Source: Chitinophagales bacterium
Lineage (GTDB): Bacteria > Bacteroidota > Bacteroidia > Chitinophagales > Chitinophagaceae
NCBI GenBank assembly: GCA_015655125.1
Contig: JAATFP010000116.1
Location: 1-43,736 of the forward strand
Length of the DNA stretch: 43,736 nucleotides
Reading direction: 5' to 3'
Shown here: piece after piece, positions 25,806 through 34,203 of the stretch
Layout of the letters: every line of letters starts with the position of its first letter
Numbering within the stretch: the stretch's first letter is position 1
Program-made: the position numbers and the translations under genes
The notes under the pieces: model-generated
The model's input: only the letters and a program-made list of their open reading frames with translations
Told to the model about the DNA's origin: nothing
Database searches by the model: none

Positions 25806-25813
25806 TAGCTTTG
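25806..25813 (+). promoter_or_regulatory. Candidate -7 box of the MauE-like gene
   Basis: TAGCTTTG is an exact match to TAnnTTTG and lies 18 bases before the ATG at 25832. A TTG (25778-25780) lies 25 bases upstream of it, slightly farther than the usual 19-21. Confidence 0.5.
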
Positions 25814-25831
25814 TATCAGAAAGTACTCCAT

Positions 25832-26269
25832 ATGAAACGAACCTTCTTTATTTCGAATATTGCAAGCGCGCTCCTGATCTTTTTATTGCTTTACACAGCG
25901 TGCAGCAAGATCTTAGACTACGAAAACTTTAAAGATGTGCTGGGAAAATCATCTCTTTTAAAAACGCACGTAGTATTGATTTCAGTAACAGTACCAGTAA
26001 CAGAAATAACCATCAGTTTATTACTGATGGTACCAAAATTTCGCAGTATCGGCTTCCTGGCTGCTATTATGCTGTTGTGCGCCTTCAGTTTATATATTCT
26101 TTACATGATCATGTACAACCCATCTTTGCCATGCACCTGCGGCGGCGTTGTTGCAAAACTTTCCTGGAGCGGACACATCATTCTTAACATTGCATTTATC
26201 GTCATTGCTGTTACGGGGCTTTATACAAACCGGCAACTCCGCAAGGGGCATCAACGAACGCCGGTTTAG
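25832..26269 (+). CDS. MauE/DoxX-like membrane protein
   Basis: A 145-residue membrane protein with four helices (about residues 8-24, 46-66, 72-95 and 113-132), starting at ATG 25832. The frame is open back to 25667 but that extension is not protein-like. YTACSKILDYENFKDVLGKS at 21-40 and SLPCTCGGVVAKLSWSGHII at 98-117 match the MauE-like family. In characterised systems these proteins act with thioredoxin-like partners in periplasmic disulfide chemistry. The CxC pair (Cys101, Cys103) and Cys24 are candidate redox residues. A gene for a small exported two-Cys protein follows on the same strand, and a TlpA thioredoxin is in the convergent operon. Confidence 0.82.
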   Translation: MKRTFFISNIASALLIFLLLYTACSKILDYENFKDVLGKSSLLKTHVVLISVTVPVTEITISLLLMVPKFRSIGFLAAIMLLCAFSLYILYMIMYNPSLPCTCGGVVAKLSWSGHIILNIAFIVIAVTGLYTNRQLRKGHQRTPV

Positions 26270-26381
26270 TTCCGGCATCGGAACAAAATACCTAGCACGT
26301 AGATCATCGGCCGGATACGGCTGCTGGCTTCCGGTGAAAAACCGGCCATAAACAAATCATTCTAATTCTTAATTATTTTTT

Positions 26382-26693
26382 ATGAAAAAAATCATATCAG
26401 GCGTTTTCGCCGCAGTGTTGGCCATTGGATTTTCTGCATTTACAGCGCCGGTAAAGAAGGCTACGCTGAATTATTATTTTGAATTTGATTATACCGCTTA
26501 TTCTCCAACAAAAGCAAATGTGGAAGGCAGCGCTGCGTGGAAAATAAGTACGTCTACTTCGTGTCCAAATGCTGCCGACGAAAAAGCCTGCAAAATAGAA
26601 GTGGATGCGGCAAAAACACATCTTGAATCTGGCGTTAGAAAAATAAACCCGGGAACGAATATCGTGGCAACGGAGTTTTTGCCCAATAATTAA
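26382..26693 (+). CDS. Small exported two-cysteine protein
   Basis: A 103-residue protein with a clear signal peptide (MKKIISGVFAAVLAIGFSAF, cleavage near TAPVKK). The mature part of about 80 residues is rich in beta-type sequence (LNYYFEFDYTAYSPTKANVE, AAWKISTSTS). It has exactly two cysteines, C61 and C70 (SCPNAADEKAC), which could form one disulfide. It resembles the short secreted proteins often found next to MauE-like genes in Bacteroidota (possibly DUF6520-like; from memory, not verified). It lies 112 bases after the MauE-like gene on the same strand, probably in the same transcript. Function unknown. Confidence 0.75.
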   Translation: MKKIISGVFAAVLAIGFSAFTAPVKKATLNYYFEFDYTAYSPTKANVEGSAAWKISTSTSCPNAADEKACKIEVDAAKTHLESGVRKINPGTNIVATEFLPNN

Positions 26694-26751
26694 TTTTATG
26701 TGAGTGGAGGAACAGATGTTCTGAGCATTATGAACAGGCAACATTAAGGTG

Positions 26752-26786
26752 TTAAGAAAGGGCCGCTAATGCGGCCCCTTTCTTAA
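26752..26786. terminator. Hairpin between convergent small-protein and SusD genes
   Basis: TTAAGAAAGGGCCGC (26752-26766) pairs with GCGGCCCCTTTCTTAA (26771-26786) around a TAAT loop, with one bulged C. It is followed by an A-rich run on +, equivalent to a T-rich approach on -. Probably a shared terminator for both convergent units. Confidence 0.7.
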
Positions 26787-26799
26787 ACAAAAAAAAGAA

Positions 26800-28152
26800 C
26801 TAATTCTGCGGCATACCCGTTAAGCGGATAATATCAGCAGGAATGGGTAAAGCATAACGATTGTCATTCGGAGGTAAGGTAAAGAGTTCTCCATTAATAA
26901 GTCGTGTTGGAGTTATTTGTGATTGTAATTTGTTTAAACGCTTTATATCCATCCATCGCAGACCGCGCATCAGTAAACTCTTTCGGCGCTCTTTTAATAT
27001 TAGGTTGATTGCCTCCCCTACTGATCCTGACGTGAACGGCACAAAAGTTCCGGTAGTCCATCTCTTTTCCAAAATCGTATTCAGAACATCAAATGCAGCT
27101 GGAAGGTTACCCATCCTCGCACAACACTCTGCTTTTATAAAATAGATTTCATCGGTTGCAATACCGGAGAAATATGTTGACCTGCTATTTGTGTACGTTC
27201 CGATAAACTTTAGATATCCCGGCCCGGAAAACAATACTTGTAATCGTTTATCATTTATATCATACCCAGCTATTAACGCGGTATCTGCTTTTCCATAGGA
27301 AGAACTAAAATATGGCATACTCGAGTTAATTTCATTGTAAAAGATAGTTTCGTCATTAAAACGAACCAACAGTCCATTTGGTGAATTATAATCATGTAGA
27401 TTATCTTTTATCGCGAGGCATTTATTGGCGTATTGATAAGCGCTGTCAAATATCCCCATTGAAAGGTATACTCTCGCCAACAGGCCATAGGCTGCACATT
27501 TAGACGGACGCGTAGTTACTTCAGGTAAATCCGGCAATAAATAGCTGGCTTGTTTCGCATCCTGTAAAATCCGGTCATAGGTCTGGCGCACAGATGCGCG
27601 CACAGATGGAATATTAAAATCACTTTCCAGCCGGAGAGGAATTCCCAGATCCGAGTCAGCTGTTACCGCATCATAGGCCTTTGAGAATGTACATGCCAAA
27701 TCATAAAAATTATAACTACGGTAAAATAATGCGGAACCTGTAACATTGTTCCATGCCGCCTGTTCATTGGAAGAGGGCTGAATTTTATCCATACCTTCCA
27801 ACGTGAGGTTACAATTATAAACTGATTTAAAGCATATCGTCCAATCGCCACCTGTGAAGTACGGTTGCGGATTCCAAAAATAAATTTGTTGCTGAAACGC
27901 CCCCATTTGATTATATATATTTTGAGGAATGAAATAATCATCTGCAGATGATTCGCCGAAAGACGGGCTGTGACGAAGATTCATAAACAAAGCATCGTCC
28001 AGTAGTGCCTGGTAGTCCTGGATGGTTTGTAAGGTCACCAACTTGCTATCTGATTTTTTATCAAGATATTTTTTGCAAGAGGTAAATGATATGGCCACGC
28101 TGAGGATCAAAGCAACCCGGATGATACGACAGGAATGAAATATTGTTTTCAT
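26800..28152 (-). CDS. SusD/RagB-family nutrient-binding outer membrane lipoprotein
   Basis: A 450-residue surface lipoprotein partner of the SusC-type channel. A signal with lipobox ends at Cys26 (LSVAISFTSCKKYLDKKSDS). The SusD fold is evident: an N-terminal segment with LQDYQALLDDALFMN-type sequence (TIQDYQALLDDALFMN), TPR-like helices near 105-245 (NNVTGSALFYRSYNFYDLAC, KCAAYGLLARVYLSMGIFDS) and the C-terminal RagB part with ATDEIYFIKAECCARMGNLP, ILKERRKSLLMRGLRWMDIK and a final NDNRYALPIPADIIRL. These are strongly conserved SusD motifs. It captures a ligand, unknown here, for the neighbouring TonB-dependent transporter. It is the last gene of the minus operon; the SusC gene ends 17 bases upstream. 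Confidence 0.92.
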   Translation of the reverse strand: MKTIFHSCRIIRVALILSVAISFTSCKKYLDKKSDSKLVTLQTIQDYQALLDDALFMNLRHSPSFGESSADDYFIPQNIYNQMGAFQQQIYFWNPQPYFTGGDWTICFKSVYNCNLTLEGMDKIQPSSNEQAAWNNVTGSALFYRSYNFYDLACTFSKAYDAVTADSDLGIPLRLESDFNIPSVRASVRQTYDRILQDAKQASYLLPDLPEVTTRPSKCAAYGLLARVYLSMGIFDSAYQYANKCLAIKDNLHDYNSPNGLLVRFNDETIFYNEINSSMPYFSSSYGKADTALIAGYDINDKRLQVLFSGPGYLKFIGTYTNSRSTYFSGIATDEIYFIKAECCARMGNLPAAFDVLNTILEKRWTTGTFVPFTSGSVGEAINLILKERRKSLLMRGLRWMDIKRLNKLQSQITPTRLINGELFTLPPNDNRYALPIPADIIRLTGMPQN

Positions 28153-28169
28153 ATAAATAAATTGAGTGA

Positions 28170-31100
28170 TTAAAATGATTTTCTCAAGCCAATGGAAAAT
28201 GTTCTTACAGAACGATACCCGGTTGGATTATCAGGATCGATACCGGCTTTATTAGCTTTCCATAAATAGCCGATGTCAGAAATGTTTGCAAAGAGTGTTG
28301 AACCGTCTAATGGCAATTTACTGAAAACGTGTTTTGGCATTTCCCATGACAGATTGATGTAGTTAAGCTTTATATTATCTGCTTTCAGCACATTGATCTC
28401 GGATAAATTATAGATGGCGTCGCGTAACGGATCATTAGGATATAAAAAAGATGGCACATTTGTTTTGGCTTCGTCCCCGGGTTGTTGCCATCGGTTTTGA
28501 TACTCCGCGTTGATTACTCCGCCGGAGATGGCCGCATTATAGCTAAGCGATGGTTTTATAAAATAATAGTTAAACCGGTAACTGATATTTACAGAAAGTG
28601 TAAAACCTCTGTACTGAAAATTGTTGATGAGCGAACCAAAGGAAGTTGGGCTGCCGGTTCCCTTATAAACAACCGAACTTCCATCGAGGCCTTTTTCCGC
28701 AGCCTAACTTAATATTGCTGTGTAGTTTGTACTTTTTTGCCCATTCACATATCCCTGAGGATTGCCTGAAGAATCCAACCCTGCCCACCTGTAGGCAACT
28801 ATTCCATACATAGGCATTCCTACGATCGGAATAATGGAAGAACCGCCACCCAACTGGCGCGTAGCATCATTAGCGTCGCTGGAAAAGTATTTGGTAGTGA
28901 TGCTCTTATTTTTGCTATAAAGCAGGTTAACCGACCACTTGATATTTTTTTTAAGAACGTTTGCATTCAGGTTGATATCAAAACCTGTTCCCCGCATGTT
29001 AGCCACATTTTTTACAATTTCATATGTTCCGCCCCATGCGGTATAGTCATAAGGCGTTTGGCCATAAAGATCCTTTCCTATCTTCCTGTACACTTCGAGG
29101 CTTCCGGCAACCCTTTCATTCTTTGTGGCAAAATCGACAGCTGCATTCCATTGAGTAGCTTTCTCCCATTTCAAGTCGGGATTATTCAGGCTGTTGATAC
29201 GCCCAAAAGGAAAAGGAACTGAACTGCAGGTGGCATACTGGGCAACTGCCAATGCAGTCTTCCTGAGGTCTACATTTCCACTTGCTCCGTAAGAAAGTCT
29301 TGCTTTCAGAAATGGCAATATCTTCGATCGATACCATGACTCTTCCGACAACTTCCACCCCGCTGAAGCAGACCATAGAGGCCGCCAGCGATCATTGATG
29401 CTGGCACCGAAAATATTGGAACCATCGTTTCGTATACTGCCCATCAAAGAATATTTTTCCTTGAAATTGTAAGCAGCATTTCCATACACTGAAACAAAGC
29501 GGTAAGTGGTGTTGGTAAAAAATACTCCGGCAGGAATATAATCTTCATATCCAAAGATGGTAGGATATGGGTTCACCGGATCAACGGCCACCGAAGTGAG
29601 CGGATCCGCATTGTAACCGAAGGCTGTATAATTGTCACCCGTCTGTTTAGCTTCCCTGACTTCAAAACCGCCTAAGGCTGTAACACCATGCACACCAAAC
29701 GATTTATTAAAGTTGAGTTGGGTGCGGAAAGTCTGAGAACGGGTAATTGCCCTGTCAATGTTGCGGATAGATCCCAACGGCACTTCATAAGTAACCACAC
29801 CTGTAGCGGGATCAATCTGTGTAAACGTGTTGATGAGGTTTCGCGCAAAATAACTTCCCATGGTAGCTACATTCGATTGCATCGTTTGCTGTTCCTGGTA
29901 TTGGTGATGGACCTCGATATTTAAAAAAGAAAACAGCTTGTATTGGATCCCGATCGTGCTATAGAGTTCTTTATTGCTGATCACCTGAGTATTGCTTTTA
30001 TAGTCCGTTAGAGGATAATATTGCCAGGGTAGCAGTTTACCACCACCGGCAGTGTCGGTAAAAGCTGTTTTTAAATAGGTAGAAACTGCATTCACTGAAC
30101 CATCTTCATTCACTAAACGATAGTAAGGAACAGATCTCTCCCCCGGAAGAATGGATCCATATTGTGGAGCGCCCGAATGTGAATCGCCGTTGGTATAATA
30201 TACGCCAACAGAAATCGTGAGATCTTTTACCGGGCGATAAGAATTATCAAACCGGATATTTAGTTTTTTATTTTCATCGTGCAATGTACCTACTGTCTTT
30301 TCATATCCAACGCCTAAACTGTATACATTGTTACCGCTTCCGCCCTGCAGGTTTACCGCGTATTGCTTTGTATGGGCATTGGTATACAAATACTTCTCAT
30401 AATCACGGCGGGTATCAAATGCAGTAAGGTTTCCAACAAATTTCGCAGAATCTGCCGGAGTGATATCACCGTTGCGGCGTTGCAACAAAATCTCTGTAAG
30501 CGGCGTTAACGACAAGTAAGGATCATCAATACGATAATCAAAGTAACCACGGTTAAACAAATCGGTTTCAAAGCCGATGTAGTCGCTATTGCTTACCTGT
30601 TTAATGCTGAACAAGTCGGGCCGTTCGCTTACCAGGAAAGTGGCGCTGCCGGTTACCTGCATCTTTTGGCTGAATTTCCCTTTTTTAGTGGTGATTACTA
30701 TTACTCCGTTGCCCGCCCTTGCACCCCAGATGGAGGCAGCTGAAGCATCTTTGAGAACGGTGATATTTTCTACATCATTGGGATTGATGTTATCGATTTT
30801 GCCTTCGTAAATAAAGCCATCCAATACTACCAGCGGATCGAGCGGACCATTAATAGTGCTGAGGCCACGGATAGAAATGTTGGTGGTGTTCTGTGGATTC
30901 ACATTACTCTTCCCGGTATTGAACAAAAGTCCGGAAGTAACACCGTCCAATCTTTTTAAAATGTTTGTTCCGGTTTGCTGGTTCAGTAATTTGTTGTTTA
31001 CCACTACCACCGATCCATTCAACTCGTTTGGCTTTATTTGCTGGTAGCCGGTGTTGCCCACCAATACTTCGTCAAGCGCAACCGTTTTCAACTGAACAAC

Positions 31101-31406
31101 AATCGTGAAATTTACCTGTTGATTGTCCAGTTTTTTTTCTGTCGTTTCAATATTGATCCCGCTTACGATAAGCGTGGCGCTGCCGAATCCCGGGGGTAAA
31201 GTAAAGTTGCCGTCGGCACCCGAATAGAAGCTGTTCTTTGTGCCTTTGACGGTAATGGTGGCAGCAACGGGCTTGTTATCCTTGTCGGTGATTTGACCAT
31301 TGATATTTCCCTGCCATGCATAGGAAACCTTTGCGTAAAAGCACAGGCAGCATACGACTGCGAACTTGCACAAAAAGTTGTAAAAAAAGCAATAGTAAAT
31401 TTTCAT
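28170..31406 (-). pseudogene. SusC/RagA TonB-dependent transporter interrupted by one amber codon
   Basis: Full length would be about 1078 residues. The N-terminus has a signal peptide, then a carboxypeptidase-like regulatory domain (GNINGQITDKDNKPVAATIT), the plug with LDEVLVGNTGY, NISIRGLSTINGPLDPLVVL and NVENITVLKDASAASIWGARA-type motifs, and a long beta barrel. After NGQKSTNYTAILS a TAG stands at 28704-28706. Downstream, the same frame continues without any other defect through GLDGSSVVYKGTGSPTSFGS and INVLKADNIKLNYINLSWEM to the normal barrel end SIGLRKSF at 28170. Thus a single nonsense codon removes the last about 177 residues. It could be a recent mutation, a strain-specific pseudogene or a sequencing error. 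Without readthrough the barrel could not close. Confidence 0.88.
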
Positions 31407-31438
31407 GTTGCAAATAGTTTGGTAAAATGATAAAATAA

Positions 31439-32623
31439 TTATGGTGTCCGTGTTATCACCGGAACATCAATAATGCGCCGTTCGGAAAGCAGTAAAAAAC
31501 CTTTGCGTTGTAATGTTGTTTGCAGTTGGGTTTCGGAGAGGAGCCAGTATTGCAGCGGCATGGTGATGACAGTTTGTGAAGAAAGCGCTTTATCGCAATA
31601 AACAGATCTTCCCGATATGTTCCTTGCGGCCCTTACCACATCGTCAATTTTTACCTTCAATGTATCAGGATCTAGGGGTTGCTGCCGTGGGGCGGCAGAC
31701 CCTTTTATAAGTGTATAAATGTTCACTTCCCGTGGCGCAGATATAGCTGTTACATGAAAATACCGGGCGAGATCTTCACGCAATAAAGTCTTTCTTGCAC
31801 TATCCGGTGTGGGCGGAAGATACAGTTCGTAAGAATATCGTTCACTGATATCTGTTCCGCTTTCGTTCACAATAGTGGGCGATGCATTTTCAAATACTTC
31901 CGGGTATGCGATGGACAGTAACTGGTGGAGCGGAAAATTAATCATGAATATTTTCGTCGCCAGTTTGTCCGCGTTACGCACAAAGCCTATCCTCGAACCA
32001 AGTTCCCGCCGGTAAGGAGTGATAACTGTACGGTAAAGAAATTCATCCGGTGCTCCGCCCTGCCCGTTTACCAGTAATGGTTTGTCTGTGGAATACCGCA
32101 GGCCGTCATTCTTCGGATATAATCGGGCATTGCCGGCCAGCATTTTTTGGATGTTGGCGTCTGTCACTTCCTCTCCACCGGTAATAGCCATCAGGTTCCC
32201 ATTCATCAACCAGATCAGTTGGGGATATTCATGAAACGGGAACAACCGTGAGATAAGTGTATCCTGTAATACATAAGGGAGCGTAAAATCCCGGCCGGTA
32301 ACGGCCTTCTGGCGCCTGAAAAATTTGGCCACATTGGGCAGGCTATCTGCAGGATGACAGTTCATCATAAAGATCTGTAGTTTGTCTTTGTACTCAGCCT
32401 GCAGATGATGCATCTCAGGAAAAGCCTCAATACATGATCCACAGAACGACGCCCAAAAATCCAGGATCACCAGTTTATCCTTTAGTTTGTCCAGTTGCAC
32501 CGTTGAGGTTCTATAGTTGTGCACCCGCTCCAGCAGAAGTGAAGGAACAGCATCGCCCACCTTAGGTTGAGCGTTGCTTAGGTATGGGTATACCGATAAC
32601 AGCACGAAATAAATCACTTTCAT
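31439..32623 (-). CDS. TlpA-like thioredoxin-fold protein of the SusCD locus
   Basis: A 394-residue exported protein (signal MKVIYFVLLSVYPYLSNAQ). Residues 20-165 are a TlpA/ResA-type thioredoxin domain: PKVGDAVPSLLLERVHNYRT, VILDFWASFCGSCIEAFPEM with active-site C61-G-S-C64, and a cis-Pro region near EYPQLIWLMNG. The C-terminal 220 residues form a second domain seen in SusCD-linked Bacteroidota TlpA proteins (SYELYLPPTPDSARKTLLRE, DLARYFHVTAISAPREVNIY). It should reduce or isomerise disulfides in the periplasm or at the outer membrane. It lies 32 bases upstream of the SusC gene in the same operon. The electron donor is unknown; the MauE-like protein is a candidate (inference). Confidence 0.88.
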   Translation of the reverse strand: MKVIYFVLLSVYPYLSNAQPKVGDAVPSLLLERVHNYRTSTVQLDKLKDKLVILDFWASFCGSCIEAFPEMHHLQAEYKDKLQIFMMNCHPADSLPNVAKFFRRQKAVTGRDFTLPYVLQDTLISRLFPFHEYPQLIWLMNGNLMAITGGEEVTDANIQKMLAGNARLYPKNDGLRYSTDKPLLVNGQGGAPDEFLYRTVITPYRRELGSRIGFVRNADKLATKIFMINFPLHQLLSIAYPEVFENASPTIVNESGTDISERYSYELYLPPTPDSARKTLLREDLARYFHVTAISAPREVNIYTLIKGSAAPRQQPLDPDTLKVKIDDVVRAARNISGRSVYCDKALSSQTVITMPLQYWLLSETQLQTTLQRKGFLLLSERRIIDVPVITRTP

Positions 32624-32780
32624 TTCATTTTATTTAATGGAAAAAAATCAGTCCTGGAATAAGAAGCCATTGAAATCGCATGGTCCCGCTGCAATTGTCA
32701 CAGTCGTTCCGTACAACAGGATCACGTGTCGCCGCAATGCGGAAAAGAATCTGTGATCCTCCATTGCTTCAATCAGAAAT

Positions 32781-33041
32781 CTATGTCGGATCCCTGGGTT
32801 CGCGCGCATTCAACGCATTGTCTTTGGCACTCAGCCAGCCATGGCAGTTTTGAAGGGTGTATGCTTTTAAAAATTGGCGTAATTTTCTTCGCGGTATTCT
32901 GTAACTACAATGCTTGTAATATTCCGTTGCATTTTCCGCGATCAGCACAGCAGCAAGGTGGCCCGCCACAATACACACAGCGTACCGGAAGAACAGGTTC
33001 TTGTATTGCCCTGGCAATTGGGTTATCTTACTTGTTTGCAT
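32781..33041 (-). CDS. Short sigma-70 region 2-like protein B
   Basis: An 86-residue protein from ATG 33041 (MQTSKITQLPGQYKNLFFRY). It aligns without a gap over 73 residues to the product of the next upstream gene (32781 and 33060 genes), with 24 identities counted by hand. Shared features are QY..L..RYA..IV, LR.(W/F)LK..T and C..WL..K. The pattern matches sigma-70 region 2 of ECF factors (compare the sigma factor at 43133), but there is no region 4, and the AEEIVQEVF-type core is strongly altered (LIAENATEYY). It is the second gene of the operon that continues to TlpA, SusC and SusD; the gap to TlpA is 157 bases. Function unknown; a sigma decoy or an anti-sigma binding partner are possibilities. 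Confidence 0.6.
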   Translation of the reverse strand: MQTSKITQLPGQYKNLFFRYAVCIVAGHLAAVLIAENATEYYKHCSYRIPRRKLRQFLKAYTLQNCHGWLSAKDNALNAREPRDPT

Positions 33042-33059
33042 GATCTGGATAGATGGGGA

Positions 33060-33329
33060 CTACCGAATTTTATACATTGAATCCGACAGTTTGTTCACGT
33101 GAAATAGTGTCTTGTAGTGCAACCATTCCATGCACTTCCTTTGCGTACTGCTCTTGAGCCAGGTACGAAGTGGCTTCCCATCGAGCTGCACCGGGCTATC
33201 AAAATGATCTTCAAAAACCGCCATTACAATCCTGGCCGCTGATGGTTTGTGTTTTACAATAAAACCCGCATACCTGCAGAGTAAAGCATCGTATTGCAGG
33301 GCAAGCGCAGTGAGTTCGGACATCTTCAT
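33060..33329 (-). CDS. Short sigma-70 region 2-like protein A
   Basis: An 89-residue product from ATG 33329 (MKMSELTALALQYDALLCRY); a longer frame from a TTG at 33419 adds 30 residues not shared with its paralogue. CRYAGFIVKHKPSAARIVMA, VFEDHFDSPVQ and LRTWLKSSTQRKCMEWLHYK line up with region 2 of ECF sigma factors. In the SigK-like protein of this window the corresponding stretch is YAAALNGVIFRMV...EDILQEAFIRIW...FTWMVNLTRNLTIDTLR. No linker or region 4 exists, so it cannot be a complete sigma factor. It is the first gene of the operon leading to the TlpA-SusC-SusD genes and is 18 bases from its paralogue. The role is not known; the length suggests a stable domain rather than a random fragment. 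Confidence 0.6.
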   Translation of the reverse strand: MKMSELTALALQYDALLCRYAGFIVKHKPSAARIVMAVFEDHFDSPVQLDGKPLRTWLKSSTQRKCMEWLHYKTLFHVNKLSDSMYKIR

Positions 33330-33600
33330 AAAATAATAATGTTTTGGTACAGAAAATATTTGGTGCAGGCTTTCAGGCTTTTGTACAGCAGGTACATTCA
33401 AACTTGAAGGTTGATTCAACTTACAGGTTTAATCTTTTTCGGGAAAGATGTTACACTTATGCATCCGTTAAAAAAACCTTGAACTTTCAACGATGAACGA
33501 TGAACTGCGCCGGCAGCTTGCGTTATAAAAAGTGGATGAGCTAAGAAGGGAGGGCCGGTGCAGTGAGGTGCAGGAAAAAATTGGCGCAGACCCAACTTAC

Positions 33601-33710
33601 CGTCTTGAGGCTCTGGTAAGGGCCCGCACAGATAAGAGAGCCCACGCCAATATAGACGTGGGCATTCTACTTATCATCTCTGTGCCTTTAATTTACCAGA
33701 TTTCAAGACG
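33601..33710. repeat. 110-bp imperfect palindrome
   Basis: The left arm 33601-33646 and right arm 33657-33710 are near-complementary around a 10-base centre. Matched blocks, outer to inner, are CGTCTTGA, TCTGGTAA, GCACAGA, TAAG and GCCCACG, interrupted by small indels. As RNA it would fold to one long hairpin. No gene is supported in it, although an open frame passes through. The surrounding gap 33420-33899 otherwise holds AT-rich sequence. Confidence 0.75.
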
Positions 33711-33780
33711 AGACTCAAAGCGAATGCTTCAACTATTTCATTGAACAATTCGCAATATAATTATTGTCGACAAAGAATTG

Positions 33781-33798
33781 ATTGTTTGAAAAAACAAT
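33781..33798. repeat. Short AT-rich hairpin
   Basis: ATTGTTT, GAAA, AAACAAT forms a perfect seven-pair stem with a four-base loop in the AT-rich leader upstream of the XRE gene. It lacks a T tract and may be regulatory or incidental. Confidence 0.35.
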
Positions 33799-33882
33799 TT
33801 CAAATACAAGATACAAAGTTATTTTTAAACAAGGTGATATATAACCCTGAATTATTTTAAAAAATAAGCAAACTTGATTAGA

Positions 33883-33896
33883 TATTCATTTGAATA
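33883..33896 (+). promoter_or_regulatory. Possible operator before the XRE regulator gene
   Basis: TATTCATTTGAATA is a 6+2+6 palindrome ending three bases before the XRE start codon. Small XRE regulators often bind such a site to repress themselves; here this is inference from position and symmetry. Confidence 0.4.
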
Positions 33897-33899
33897 AAT

Positions 33900-34133
33900 A
33901 TGACAGAAAAAGAAGTTCAACAATTAAAAGAAGCCTTTGGTAGAAATCTTCAAAAAATAAGAAAAAGTAAAAAACTTTCTCTTTTAAAAATGTCATATGC
34001 CTGTACAATTGACAGCAGTAATATTTCAAAGATTGAACATGGGAAGTTTAATGTAACATTGGCAACGATAGTAGAACTGGCAACGGCGCTGGACGTGGTG
34101 CCGAAGAAATTACTGGAATTTGAATCCTGGTGA
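33900..34133 (+). CDS. XRE-family helix-turn-helix regulator
   Basis: A 77-residue protein that is essentially one HTH_3/Cro-C1 domain: FGRNLQKIRKSKKLSLLKMS, then YACTIDSSNISKIEHGKFNV for helices 2-3 with the recognition-helix SNISKIEHG motif, and TLATIVELATALDVVPKKLL. There is no effector domain. Codon use in the first half is markedly AT-rich (AAA, GAA, TTA, CAA), unlike the neighbouring operons, which suggests separate origin. There is no toxin or restriction gene beside it, so the target is unclear; a palindrome just before the start may be its own operator. A terminator follows 17 bases after the stop. Confidence 0.88.
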   Translation: MTEKEVQQLKEAFGRNLQKIRKSKKLSLLKMSYACTIDSSNISKIEHGKFNVTLATIVELATALDVVPKKLLEFESW

Positions 34134-34149
34134 TATACTTTCCTTAATA

Positions 34150-34185
34150 AAAAAGCTTTACCAAAAATGATAAAGCTTTTTCTTT
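34150..34185. terminator. Bidirectional terminator between XRE and fasciclin genes
   Basis: AAAAAGCTTTA (34150-34160) pairs with TAAAGCTTTTT (34171-34181) with a T-rich tail on + and an A run on the other side. It serves the XRE gene and the convergent fasciclin gene. Confidence 0.8.
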
Positions 34186-34203
34186 ACAGTTTGAGTTATG
34201 AAA

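Noticed and set aside
33532..33744. 70-codon forward frame (DELRREGRCSEVQEKIG...)
   Set aside because: Its second half is the left and right arm of the 110-bp palindrome, and a stop lies just before the first codons. It may be a gene remnant, but I cannot support it.
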